Shown one piece after another: positions 17,925 through 26,109 of a DNA stretch of 64,000 nucleotides. The stretch's first letter is position 1. Each line of letters begins with the position of its first letter. The notes beneath the pieces were generated by a model. It was not told the DNA's origin. It worked only from the letters and a program-made list of their open reading frames with translations, and did not search any database. A program made the position numbers and the translations under genes. Source of the DNA: Micromonospora inaquosa (lineage in GTDB: Bacteria; Actinomycetota; Actinomycetes; Mycobacteriales; Micromonosporaceae); NCBI RefSeq assembly GCF_003857055.1, contig NZ_QGSZ01000190.1, positions 1-64,000 on the forward strand, given 5' to 3'.

Positions 17925-18797
17925 TCAGTCGGCGCAGAGATGGTCGAAGGCGAACCCGCCGACCAGTTCGTGGCGGCGCTCGCTCAGCGCGACGATCTGC
18001 GCGGTCCACTCGGCGCGCGGCAGCAGGTCCGCGACCGCGTTCTCCCGCAGTCGCTCCCCCACGGCGACGGCGGCGAGATCCTCGGCCAGCCGCGCCGCGT
18101 CGATACCGCAGGAGAAACGGTGTTCGGTCACCGAGACCTGTTCGATGAGGCACGCGTCGGGGCGTACCTGCACCCAATTCCACCCCTGCGCCGGCCCGTC
18201 CACCCAGCGGACGTGCAGCCCTCGCACGATCGGGTCGGCCACCTGCCCGGCCACGTACGCCTCGACCGCCGCCGCGCGGGTCAGCGCGCCGAGGTCGTTG
18301 ACCGGTCCGGTACGCCCGTCCGGCAGTCGGCCCAGGATGTCCCGGAAGCCCACCGGCGCCGGTTCGGATCCGGCTGCGGTCCCGCCCGCGGCGTAGACGC
18401 GCGCGTCGATCACGTACTCGACCAGGCGGCGGCCGTGCTCGACGGCCCGCAGCGTCGGCGAGCCGATCCGCAGCACGGGCAGGCCGGCGGCGGCGCTCAC
18501 CGCGTCCTTGAGTCGCTCCACGCGCTGCTCCGCCGAGGCGGCGGACGGCACCGGGCCGATCTCCACGGCGACGACCGGACGGCCGGTGTCGGCGGCGTAG
18601 ACCACGAAGTCGAAGCTGGCCCGGCTCGCCGAGGTCCACTGGCTGCCGGTGACACCGGCTGGGCGGCCCTGGACCAGATCACTGAGCCGGCGGGCCGGCA
18701 GGACCCAATGGTCGGCGCGGCTGAGCAGGGCGTCGTGCCCCGCCTCGGCGGGCATCGCCCGCAGCCAGCCGCGGTCGTCGCTGCCGATGCTCGTCAT
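17925..18797 (-). CDS. DUF2726-like protein
   Basis: About 290 residues. The N-terminal half fits the DUF2726 pattern: an opening helix, VLPARRLSDLVQG, then FDFVVYAADTGRPVVAVEIG and later LPVLRIG, a nuclease-like alpha/beta fold whose function is not established. The C-terminal half (about 150-290) has no domain I recognise. The ATG at 18797 is a reasonable start; an in-frame start at 18860 would add 21 residues with no family resemblance. It stands alone, divergent from the Asp23 operon. The 296 nt on its downstream side (17629-17924) hold no recognisable gene. Confidence 0.65.
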   Translation of the reverse strand: MTSIGSDDRGWLRAMPAEAGHDALLSRADHWVLPARRLSDLVQGRPAGVTGSQWTSASRASFDFVVYAADTGRPVVAVEIGPVPSAASAEQRVERLKDAVSAAAGLPVLRIGSPTLRAVEHGRRLVEYVIDARVYAAGGTAAGSEPAPVGFRDILGRLPDGRTGPVNDLGALTRAAAVEAYVAGQVADPIVRGLHVRWVDGPAQGWNWVQVRPDACLIEQVSVTEHRFSCGIDAARLAEDLAAVAVGERLRENAVADLLPRAEWTAQIVALSERRHELVGGFAFDHLCAD

Positions 18798-18961
18798 CTG
18801 CCTGATCCATCCGCCGGTCGGTCGAGCCGGGCCGAGTCTAGGTGGTCGATCATGGGCCACCGACTTCTGATGTGACCGGGATCACAGCAGTGCCGACGTT
18901 CCAGGGATGGCCGCCGGGTGTATCCAGCGACCGCCGGTACCGGACCGGCCCGGAGGTGAGC

Positions 18962-19153
18962 ATGTCGCGACAGCAGTTCGGCTTCCTCGCCGGGTTCCTC
19001 GCCGTGGCGGTCTGGGCGCTCGCCGGCACCGGCGTGGCCGCCCTCGCCGTGCTCGCCGGCCTACTCGGCTGGCTGGTCGTCCGGGTCCTCGACGGCGACC
19101 TCGCGGTGACCGGTCTCGGCGACCGCCGCGCCGACGCTCGGCGACGCCGATGA
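18962..19153 (+). CDS. Small membrane protein of the Asp23 envelope operon
   Basis: A 63-residue protein with two close hydrophobic stretches (FGFLAGFLAVAVWALAG and VAALAVLAGLLGWLVVRVL) and a basic tail, like the DUF2273-type small membrane proteins that accompany Asp23 proteins in actinobacteria. GGAGGTGA precedes the ATG. Its stop overlaps the next start (ATGA), so it opens a four-gene coupled operon. Confidence 0.75.
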   Translation: MSRQQFGFLAGFLAVAVWALAGTGVAALAVLAGLLGWLVVRVLDGDLAVTGLGDRRADARRRR

Positions 19154-19530
19154 CCACCCGGCCGTCCACGGGGTCGGACACCGGCACCGGACTGGCCGCC
19201 GGGACGACCGGTCCGGAGCGCCGCCCGGACGACCCGGCGGACGTCGCGCGGATCGCGGCGCAGGCGGCCAGCCTCGTGCCGGGCGTGTCCGTCGTCCGCC
19301 CGGCGGCGGTCCGCCTGGACGACCGGTCCGTCGGACTCGACCTGCACCTGATCACCTGGTACGGGCACAGCGTGCCGACGATCGCCGAAACGGTCCGAAC
19401 GGTGGTCGCCGACCGGGTGGCCGCCCAGACCGGGCTCACCGTGGCGGTGGTGACCGTCACCGTGGACGACCTGCTCGTCCCCGGCGTCGACTCCTCCGCA
19501 GCCGGCGCCGCCGCACCGGAGGACGGCTGA
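19150..19530 (+). CDS. Asp23/Gls24 family envelope stress protein
   Basis: A 126-residue protein. After a disordered Thr/Gly-rich start (about 30 residues) comes the Asp23 fold: VARIAAQAASLVPGVSVVRP, then VGLDLHLITWYGHSVPTIAETVRTVVADRV. In Firmicutes Asp23 is a membrane-tethered protein whose loss triggers the cell-wall stress response, held by AmaP; the same pairing is seen here. Its ATG overlaps the preceding gene by 4 nt, and the DUF6286 gene starts 1 nt after its stop. Confidence 0.85.
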   Translation: MTTRPSTGSDTGTGLAAGTTGPERRPDDPADVARIAAQAASLVPGVSVVRPAAVRLDDRSVGLDLHLITWYGHSVPTIAETVRTVVADRVAAQTGLTVAVVTVTVDDLLVPGVDSSAAGAAAPEDG

Positions 19531-19531
19531 G

Positions 19532-20053
19532 ATGCGCACCGCCAACCGGGTCGCGTCACTGCTGCTGGGCACCGCGCTGCTCGTCGGCGGCGCGGTGACA
19601 GCCGTCCAGGCGGTGCTGCTCACCCTGCACCGCCCGACGCCGCTGGACACCAGCGGCTGGTTCGACGCGGTGAGCGGCACCCGGTGGCACGACCCCGCCG
19701 TGCGAACCGTGGCCGGTGGGGCGCTCCTGCTGGGCCTGGCCCTCCTCGCCGCCCAGCTGCGCCGCTGGACGCCGGTCCGCCTGCGCGCCGACGAACGCGA
19801 CGGCTGGTACCTGCACCGGCGTTGTGTGGAACGCCGGCTCGCCGACGCCGCCAGCGCGGTGCCGGGCGTCCGCCGTGCCCGCGCCCGGCTCCGCCGGCAC
19901 GACGGCCAGTGGCGTCCCCGGGTCCGCGCGAGCGGCGACCCGGCGGCCCGGGCGGAGATCGAGTTCGCCGTGCACAAGGAATTGCACAGGCTCACCGCGC
20001 CCCACCCTTCCCGGGTCGACGTCCGGCTGCTGCCTCGACGGAGGCCGGCGTGA
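19532..20053 (+). CDS. DUF6286-like membrane protein of the Asp23 operon
   Basis: A 173-residue protein with two membrane helices (about 8-30 and 60-80) and a cytosolic, Arg-rich C-terminal domain (about 85-173; RRCVERRLADAASAVPGVRRARARL) that resembles the Asp23 alkaline-shock fold. This matches the DUF6286 proteins regularly encoded beside Asp23 in actinobacteria. It overlaps the next gene by GTGA. Confidence 0.75.
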   Translation: MRTANRVASLLLGTALLVGGAVTAVQAVLLTLHRPTPLDTSGWFDAVSGTRWHDPAVRTVAGGALLLGLALLAAQLRRWTPVRLRADERDGWYLHRRCVERRLADAASAVPGVRRARARLRRHDGQWRPRVRASGDPAARAEIEFAVHKELHRLTAPHPSRVDVRLLPRRRPA

Positions 20054-20610
20054 CCAACGCCGGGCACCGACTGCTGTGGACCATCATCGCGCTGCTGCTG
20101 GTGGCGGGCGGCGCGGCGGCGCTGGCGGCCAGCCTCGGCACGCTGCCCGGCGTCGACCCGGCGTCGCTGCTGCTCAGCGCCGACCTGATCGACCGGTGGC
20201 GGATGACCGCGCCGTGGAGCACCCTGGCCGCAGCCGTCGCCGGGGCGCTGTTCGCACTGGCCGGGCAGCACCTGCTGGCCCGGGAGCTGCGGGGCCCGGG
20301 TGGCACGCTGCGCGGCACTCTGAGCCAGCCCGGACGCCGGCCGGGCCGGACCCGGGTGGCCGCCGACATTCTCACCGACGCGCTGGTCCGCGACCTGACC
20401 GGCAACCCCGGGGTACGCCGGGCCCGGGTGGTGCTCACCGGCGCGCCACCGCACCCCGACGTGTGGATCCAGGTGGACCTCACCGCGGACGCGCCACCCG
20501 CTGGCGTACGCGAACACGTGCACGCCGCGGTCCGCCGATTCGCGGCGACGACCCAGTGCCAGCCCGCGCACCTCGACGTGACCGCCCGCATCGAGCCCGG
20601 CCGTCAGTGA
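20050..20610 (+). CDS. AmaP-like membrane anchor of the Asp23 operon
   Basis: A 186-residue protein with two N-terminal transmembrane helices (about 8-30 and 55-80) and a cytosolic domain (about 110-186) containing ADILTDALVRDLTGNPGVRRARVVL, the pattern of alkaline shock response membrane anchor (AmaP) proteins that recruit Asp23 to the membrane. The GTG at 20050 overlaps the previous stop, which supports it over any upstream start. It closes the operon; the stop is followed by the convergent terC gene 40 nt away. Confidence 0.78.
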   Translation: MTNAGHRLLWTIIALLLVAGGAAALAASLGTLPGVDPASLLLSADLIDRWRMTAPWSTLAAAVAGALFALAGQHLLARELRGPGGTLRGTLSQPGRRPGRTRVAADILTDALVRDLTGNPGVRRARVVLTGAPPHPDVWIQVDLTADAPPAGVREHVHAAVRRFAATTQCQPAHLDVTARIEPGRQ

Positions 20611-20650
20611 CCCGGCCGCCGACCCGAGCGGCATGATCGGTGCCGGCGGC

Positions 20651-21606
20651 TCAGCGGTCGGTGGGGCGCCGGGCGGCCACGGTGCTGGCGCCGATGGAGA
20701 CCGCCAGGGTCAGCACCACCACGGCGAGGGTCAACCAGACCGGCAGCTTGCCCACCGGAGTCTCGGCGAGAATCAGCTTCAGCCCGGCGAAGGCCAGCAG
20801 CAGCGCGAGCCCGTACCGCAGGTAGCCGAAGTGTCGCAGGAGGCCGGCGAGGCAGAAGTAGAGGCTGCGCAGCCCCAGGACGGCGAACGCGGTGGCCGTC
20901 CAGACCAGGAAGGTGTTGGTGGTGATGGCGAGGATCGCCGCCACCGAGTCGATGGCGAAGACCACGTCGGTGGCCTCGATGGCGACGAGCGCCACCAGCA
21001 GCAGCGTCGCCACCCGCCGATCGGCCACCCGGGCGGTGAACCGGCCGCCGTGGTAGCGGGCGTCGGTGGGCACCACCCGCCGGAACAGCCGGACCACGAC
21101 GTTGCGTTCCGGGTCGACGTCGGGCTTTCCGCGTACGGCCAGCCGCCAGCCGGTCCAGATCAGGAACGCGCCCAGCACGAATCCGGCCCAGGTGAGCCGG
21201 TCCAGCAGCTCGGCACCGGCGAAGATGAACAGCAGCCGGAAGACCAGCGCGCCCACGACGCCCCAGAACAGCACCTTGTGCTGGTAGCCCGGCGGCACCT
21301 GAAAGTAGCCGAAGAGCAGCGCGAAGACGAACACGTTGTCCACCGAGAGCGCCTTCTCCAGCAGGTAGCCGGAGAAGTACGCGATGGCCGGGTCACCGCC
21401 GAGGCCCCACCAGACGACCAACCCGAACAGCAGACCCGCGCCGATCCAGACGGCGCTCCACAGCAGCGCCTCGCGAAGCTCGATGACGTGGTTGTCCCGG
21501 TGCAGGAGCACATCCACGGCGAGCATCGCCCGATCACCGCGCCGACCACCGCCCAGGCCCACAGCGGGACCGCGACCGTCGCCTCAGCCACCGACGCCCT
21601 CCGCAT
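20651..21606 (-). CDS. TerC family membrane protein, apparent frameshift near the N-terminus
   Basis: A TerC/Alx-type polytopic membrane protein implicated in metal-ion (manganese) homeostasis and tellurite-resistance operons. The main frame (20651 to about 21562) has nine or so helices with the family motifs ALSVDNVFVFALLF and EATDVVFAIDSVAAI, each carrying conserved acidic residues. The family's first helix is missing from this frame but is encoded just upstream in another frame from the ATG at 21606 (VAVPLWAWAVVGAVIG). The frames meet at a CCC run (21529-21531); one more C would give an uninterrupted family-like N-terminus. It is either a real frameshift, a sequencing error, or a shorter protein starting at 21526. 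Confidence 0.8.
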
Positions 21607-21955
21607 CGACCACCGCCCGCTACCAGGCCGGCCGGCCCGTTCCGAGCCTAGGTCAACGCCCGCCCCGGCAGCGGGCGGTCCGACGAAGTCGCGACGGACC
21701 GCCCGAACACCACCACGGTCTTGACCTCCCGGGTCATCACGTCATCCACCTGCCCATCTCGGCCTCCCTCTCGTGGTCCATCTCGGACGCTACGAACGGG
21801 TGCGGACGGTCGTCAGGGTCGCCGGACCGGACCCGAGGGGGTCGAACGTCCCGGGCCGTTGCGGTCTGTCGGCCCTGCCGCCGACTGCGCGATGGGCGTC
21901 CACTGGAGATGCCACCGGGAAGCGCGGTGCGAAGCTGAGAAGGGACGTGGAGACC
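21607..21955. other. 349-nt region between terC and doxX
   Basis: No intact gene. It holds a minus-strand relic resembling the start of a CBS-domain gene (21648-21749), an 11-bp hairpin (21672-21682 with 21695-21705), and a GGGTC-GAAC-GTCCC element (21839-21852) that resembles DosR/DevR boxes (GGGAC-N4-GTCCC) at nine of ten half-site positions. The last could belong to the doxX promoter. Confidence 0.4.
21648..21749 (-). pseudogene. Relic of a CBS-domain gene start
   Basis: A 33-codon reading frame begins VDDVMTREVKTVV, which closely resembles the first residues of actinobacterial CBS-domain proteins, then turns into unrelated sequence and stops. GAGAGGGAGG stands upstream of its GTG. I read it as the remains of a deleted CBS-domain gene; a chance resemblance over 13 residues cannot be excluded. 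Confidence 0.35.
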
Positions 21956-22504
21956 ATGACCGCGACGATCGAGCGGGTCACCACCGAGAACACCGCTCCG
22001 AAGGCCGGCACCGTTCACGACCGGGCCGTTCGGTACCTCCTGGCCGGCACCCGGCTGGCGCTCGGCTGGATCTTCCTCTGGGCCTTCGTCGACAAGATGT
22101 TCGGCTTCGGGATGGCCACCGAGCAGAAGAACGCCTGGATCAACGGGGGCAGCCCCACCAAGGGCTTCCTGACCTTCGGCGTGGCGGGGCCGTTCAAGGA
22201 TCTCTACACCGGGATCGCCGGTGCCGCCTGGGCGGACTGGCTCTTCATGGTCGGCCTGGCCGGGATCGGTGTCGCCCTACTGCTCGGCATCGGGATGCGG
22301 GTCGCCGCAGTGGCCGGTGGGCTGCTGCTGGTCCTGATGTGGACCGCAGTGCTGCCTCCGGAGAACAACCCCTTCATGGACGACCACCTGATCTACGCCG
22401 CGGTGCTGGCGGTCCTGGCTCTGGTCAACGTCGGCGACACAGTGGGCCTCGGCCGGGTGTGGGCGGCACTGCCGATCGTCCGGCGGATGCCCTGGCTCCG
22501 GTGA
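21956..22504 (+). CDS. DoxX family membrane protein
   Basis: A 182-residue membrane protein with four main helices. RYLLAGTRLALGWIFLWAFVD, GWIFLW...FVDKMFG and FMDDHLIYAAVLAVLALVN are typical of the DoxX/thiosulfate:quinone oxidoreductase-like subfamily. A long extracytoplasmic segment between helices 1 and 2 includes INGGSPTKGFL. The function is probably redox-linked but not established. The ATG at 21956 follows GTGGAG; upstream in-frame sequence has no family resemblance. A hairpin terminator follows. Confidence 0.85.
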   Translation: MTATIERVTTENTAPKAGTVHDRAVRYLLAGTRLALGWIFLWAFVDKMFGFGMATEQKNAWINGGSPTKGFLTFGVAGPFKDLYTGIAGAAWADWLFMVGLAGIGVALLLGIGMRVAAVAGGLLLVLMWTAVLPPENNPFMDDHLIYAAVLAVLALVNVGDTVGLGRVWAALPIVRRMPWLR

Positions 22505-22521
22505 ACCACCGCAACACCCCT

Positions 22522-22555
22522 CGGCGGGCGTCACCAACACCGGTGACGCCCGCCG
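22522..22555 (+). terminator. Terminator of the DoxX gene
   Basis: A 14-bp perfect stem (22522-22535 with 22542-22555) lies 17 nt after the stop codon. Confidence 0.8.
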
Positions 22556-22725
22556 CGTCGTGGTGACCCACCACCGGTGAATCCGCAGCGCCACCGGGGT
22601 CGGCGACGCCCGATCGGCGGATGGATTACGGGGCAGGTGGCGGGTCCGCCGCACATCGGTGCGGGGTGATCCGGCAGGATCGACGGTGACCGGACACATC
22701 ACCCAACACGGCAGGAGATCCCCGC

Positions 22726-23118
22726 ATGAACCAGGCAGCAGGCGCCCGATCGGGTAAGCCGGAGGTTGGTCCGATCGAGGGTGCACCGCCGGCCGACCTC
22801 GTGATCGAGGACATCACCGTGGGCGACGGCCCGCAGGCCGAGCCGGGCCAACTGGTCAGCGTGCACTACGTCGGCGTGTCGCACTCGACCGGCGGCGAGT
22901 TCGACTCGTCCTGGAACCGGGGCGAGGCGTTCGACTTCCCGCTCGGCGGCGGTCAGGTCATCGCCGGCTGGGACCAGGGCGTCGCCGGCATGCGGGTCGG
23001 CGGTCGCCGCCGGCTGACCATCCCGCCGCACCTGGGGTACGGCGACCGGGGCGCCGCCGGCGTCATCAAGCCGGGCGAGACGCTGATCTTCGTCGTCGAC
23101 CTGCTCGGCGTGCGCTGA
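22726..23118 (+). CDS. FKBP-type peptidyl-prolyl isomerase
   Basis: A 130-residue cytosolic prolyl isomerase consisting of one FKBP domain. Conserved elements are VSVHYVGV, FDSSWNRGEAFDFPLGGGQVIAGWDQGVAGMRVGGRR, the hydrophobic-pocket residues of LTIPPHLGYGDRGA, and LIFVVDLLGV at the end. It assists protein folding at X-Pro bonds. GCAGGAGA precedes the ATG. It appears monocistronic, with only a weak hairpin after it. Confidence 0.95.
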   Translation: MNQAAGARSGKPEVGPIEGAPPADLVIEDITVGDGPQAEPGQLVSVHYVGVSHSTGGEFDSSWNRGEAFDFPLGGGQVIAGWDQGVAGMRVGGRRRLTIPPHLGYGDRGAAGVIKPGETLIFVVDLLGVR

Positions 23119-23192
23119 CCGAACGTCGGGGGTCGCCGGCCCACGCCGGCGGCCCCGCGGCCCGATCAGGGGCCGCACCTCGTCGACCGGGG

Positions 23193-23579
23193 TCAGGCGG
23201 CCAGTTGCAGGTCGGTGGTCGCGACCACGGGGCGACGCGCGGCCTCGATCGCCAGGGCCGGCTCCAGAATCGTCATGACGCGGTGCAGCCCGCTGACCCG
23301 CAGCACCCGCGCCACCACCGGGCTCGGGTCGACCAGGACCAACTCGCCACCGCAGGCCCGGACGCGCAGATGCGCGGCGAGCAGCGTGCGGACGCCAGCC
23401 GCGGAGAGCAGCCGCAGCTCGGACATGTCCAGTTGAAGCACCGGCCGGGCCGGCGCGGACCACAGCGCGGACCGGAACGCGGCCACGGTGGCGATGTCGA
23501 CCTCGCCGGCCACCCGCATGAGGACCAGTTGGTCACCCACGCTGACCTGCACGTCGAGCCGGTCGCTGTGCTCTTCCAT
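23193..23579 (-). CDS. STAS-domain anti-sigma factor antagonist
   Basis: A 128-residue single STAS domain protein of the SpoIIAA/RsbV/BldG type. The core reads LVLMRVAGEVDIATVAAFRSAL, VLQLDMSELRLLSAAGVRTLLAA (with the Ser where partner-switching kinases phosphorylate) and GELVLVDPS. Such proteins release a sigma factor by sequestering its anti-sigma kinase. No cognate kinase or sigma gene lies nearby, so the partner is elsewhere. The ATG at 23579 gives the normal family length. Confidence 0.85.
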   Translation of the reverse strand: MEEHSDRLDVQVSVGDQLVLMRVAGEVDIATVAAFRSALWSAPARPVLQLDMSELRLLSAAGVRTLLAAHLRVRACGGELVLVDPSPVVARVLRVSGLHRVMTILEPALAIEAARRPVVATTDLQLAA

Positions 23580-23761
23580 GCCAAGAAATCTAGCCGCCAC
23601 CACCGACACTTTCGTCGCCGCGCGGAGTGATTCCGGGTACGCCCAGGGGCATACCCCGAGACGCCCCACCTCCCTCTCGGGGTGGAGTCAGGGGCCCCGC
23701 GCGGCGCGCCGCGCGGGCGCGGAGTTCGGGGGTCGCCGGCGGCCGGGTGGAGAATAGGTCG

Positions 23762-24778
23762 ATGCTGATCCCCCGGCCCCGGCCGCCCCGGCTGATCCGT
23801 CCCGTCCGCGAGCCGGCGACCAGCCCTCCGGCGCTGGCCGGGGCGTGGGCCCCAACCGACCGCCGGCTCGACCAGGCCGAGTTGCTTCCCCTCCCCACGG
23901 GCGCCGTCGGCCCCGAGGACGTGCTGGTCGACGGCGCCGGGCGGGTGATCAGCGGCGACGAGGACGGTCGGCTCTGGTGGTGGCCGGTCGACGCGCGGGC
24001 CGGCACCCGGCCCCAACTGCTGGCCGAGACCGGTGGCCGTCCGCTCGGCATCGAGCTGGACCCGTCCGGCGAGGCCCTGGTGGTCTGCGACGCGTACCGC
24101 GGGTTGCTGCGGGTCACACCGGACGGCGCGGTACGCGAACTGACCGGAACGGCACCCCCGGTGCACCTGGCCAACAACGCGACGGTGGGCCGTGACGGCA
24201 CCATCTACTTCACCGACAGCTCCGATCGGTTTCCGGTCTCACACTGGAAGCGCGACCTGCTGGAGCACCGCCCCAACGGTCGGGTGCTGGCCCACCATCC
24301 GGGCAGTGGCCGCACCGAGGTGGTGACCGACGGGCTGTACTTCCCCAACGGGATCGCGCTGACCCCGGACGAGTCGGCGCTGATGCTCGTGGAGACCAGC
24401 ACCCACCGCCTGCTGCGCGTCGAGCTGAGCGGCGGTGTGCGGGTCCTCGCCGACCTGCCCGCGTACCCGGACAATCTCGCCTCGGTGGGTGACGGGACGT
24501 ACTGGATCGCGCTGCCCAGCCCCCGGGTGCCGATCGCCGAGCGGCTGCTGCCCCATCCCCGGCTGCGTCAGATCGCCGCTCTGCTGCCCGACGCCATGCA
24601 GCCGCAGCCACGCCGCTACGGGCTGGTCGCGCTGGTCGACGGCGCGGGCGCGGTCCGCCGGACGCTGCACGGCCCGAACGGGCACTACTCGATGATCACC
24701 GGGGTACGTCAGCACGGCGACCAGCTCTGGTTGGGCAGCCTGACCGGGTCCGGGGTGGCCCGCGTACCCCTGGGGTGA
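23762..24778 (+). CDS. SMP-30/strictosidine synthase-like beta-propeller protein
   Basis: A 338-residue six-bladed beta-propeller. After a Pro/Arg-rich start come GPEDVLVDGAGRVISGDEDGRL, RPLGIELDPSGEALVVCDAYRGLLRV, YFTDSSDRFP and LYFPNGIALTPDESALMLVET, the pattern of strictosidine synthase-like/SMP-30 lactonase proteins that bind a calcium ion. No signal peptide is evident. It probably hydrolyses a lactone or ester, but the substrate is unknown. The ATG at 23762 follows GGTGGAG. A strong bidirectional hairpin separates it from the convergent transpeptidase gene. Confidence 0.85.
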   Translation: MLIPRPRPPRLIRPVREPATSPPALAGAWAPTDRRLDQAELLPLPTGAVGPEDVLVDGAGRVISGDEDGRLWWWPVDARAGTRPQLLAETGGRPLGIELDPSGEALVVCDAYRGLLRVTPDGAVRELTGTAPPVHLANNATVGRDGTIYFTDSSDRFPVSHWKRDLLEHRPNGRVLAHHPGSGRTEVVTDGLYFPNGIALTPDESALMLVETSTHRLLRVELSGGVRVLADLPAYPDNLASVGDGTYWIALPSPRVPIAERLLPHPRLRQIAALLPDAMQPQPRRYGLVALVDGAGAVRRTLHGPNGHYSMITGVRQHGDQLWLGSLTGSGVARVPLG

Positions 24779-24783
24779 TGGCC

Positions 24784-24822
24784 GACAGGGCCGGTCCGCC
24801 GTCGTGGCGGGCCGGCCCTGTC
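24784..24822. terminator. Bidirectional terminator between convergent genes
   Basis: A 17-nt arm (24784-24800) pairs with 24806-24822, with one mismatch, around GTCGT. It serves both the SMP-30-like gene and the convergent L,D-transpeptidase gene. Confidence 0.85.
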
Positions 24823-24840
24823 CCTACCGCAGTCGGTGAC

Positions 24841-26109
24841 TCAGCGGCCGCTGACCGAGGGCGCTGGCGCGGGCGATCCGCCGGCCACCGCGCCCGGGTG
24901 CGCCGGGGCGACCGGCGCGGGCTTGAGGCCGGGCGGCACCGGCAGGGCGCTGCCCCGGACGAACTCGTCCCAGCTCACGTTCCAGGCGGTCCAGCCGTTG
25001 CCCGGCTGCAGTTCCACCTCGGTGCCCTTTACGGTGATCAGATCACCGACCTGCGTGACCCCCATCAACCAGTCGGCCGCCGTGGCGGAGACGTTCGCGC
25101 AACCGTGCGAGACGTTGGTGCTGCCCTGGTCCCCCTCCGACCAGGGGGCGGAGTGGATGAACTCGCCGCCCCAGGTGTAGCGCTGGGCGTCGTCGACGTC
25201 GACCACGTAGCCGCCGTTGGGCTCACCGCGGGTGTCGAAGGTGGTCCGCTCGTGCTTCTCCATGATCACCATCTTGCCGCTGGAGCTGGGCGTGCTCGGC
25301 TTGCCCATGCTGACCGGGATCCGGCGGATCTGCTTGCCGTCGCGCAGCACGGTCATCTGCTTGGTGGCATTGTCGATCTCCAGCGAGACCTGTCGTCCGA
25401 TCTTGGAGGTCGCGGTCCGCTCGGCGTCGCCGACCTTGTCCTTACCGATCGGCAGACCCTCCAGACCGGCCCGGACGCTGATGGTGGTCCCCGGCTTCCA
25501 GAAATCGGGCGCCCGGTAATAGACCTGACTTCCATCCTCAAGCCACGACCAGGCGCCCGGCTGCGGCGGATTGGTCTTTACGAACAACCGCCGCTGCACA
25601 TCCGCCCTGGCCTCTTTCGGAATTCCCGGGTCGAACGCCACCGTTACCGGCATCGCGGTGCCGTACGTCCGATTGCCGACGAAATAGAGGGTGCTGGTGA
25701 TCTGCGGTTTGGTCGATTTGGCCATCGTCGTGAACGTGGTGGTGCGGGTCGTGGTCGCACCGGAGTCGCCGGTCGCTGTCACCTCGGCGGTGTAGGTCCG
25801 CCGTGGTTGCAGCGGGGCGCTCGGCACCCAGCCGGAGCCGTCCTCGCGTGGCTCGGCGTTGACCTGCTTGCCCTTGTCGTCGGTGAGGCGTACGCCGGTG
25901 ACCCGCCCGCCCTTGACCACGGTGCCCACCTCGGCGCTGAGCGGGATGTCGCGCGCCTTGTCGCCTGGTGTCACGGCGAGTTCCGGCGCGGCGGCGTGCT
26001 TCTTGGCCGAGCCGGTCGCCGACTCCCGCTCGGCGGTGCACGCACCCAGGACGAGTGGTGCGGCCGCGATGGTTACCGCCAACAGCGTCAATCGCCGCCT
26101 AGACGTCAT
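24841..26109 (-). CDS. Lipoprotein L,D-transpeptidase with Ig-like domains
   Basis: A 422-residue cell-wall enzyme forming 3-3 cross-links in peptidoglycan. It has a lipoprotein signal (lipobox LGAC, Cys at about 23), Ig-like domains (about 45-250; AVDFD-like VTVAFDPGIPKEARADVQRRLFV), and a YkuD catalytic domain with HSAPW and the active-site motif SHGCANVS (nucleophile Cys), followed by a short Pro-rich tail. This is the LdtMt2-type layout. GGGGGGA lies before the ATG. It acts outside the membrane and is monocistronic. Confidence 0.95.
   Translation of the reverse strand: MTSRRRLTLLAVTIAAAPLVLGACTAERESATGSAKKHAAAPELAVTPGDKARDIPLSAEVGTVVKGGRVTGVRLTDDKGKQVNAEPREDGSGWVPSAPLQPRRTYTAEVTATGDSGATTTRTTTFTTMAKSTKPQITSTLYFVGNRTYGTAMPVTVAFDPGIPKEARADVQRRLFVKTNPPQPGAWSWLEDGSQVYYRAPDFWKPGTTISVRAGLEGLPIGKDKVGDAERTATSKIGRQVSLEIDNATKQMTVLRDGKQIRRIPVSMGKPSTPSSSGKMVIMEKHERTTFDTRGEPNGGYVVDVDDAQRYTWGGEFIHSAPWSEGDQGSTNVSHGCANVSATAADWLMGVTQVGDLITVKGTEVELQPGNGWTAWNVSWDEFVRGSALPVPPGLKPAPVAPAHPGAVAGGSPAPAPSVSGR

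Noticed and set aside
21672-21705. Eleven-bp hairpin as terminator of terC
   Set aside because: It lies upstream of the 5' end of terC, so it cannot end that gene; it may be a remnant within the CBS relic.
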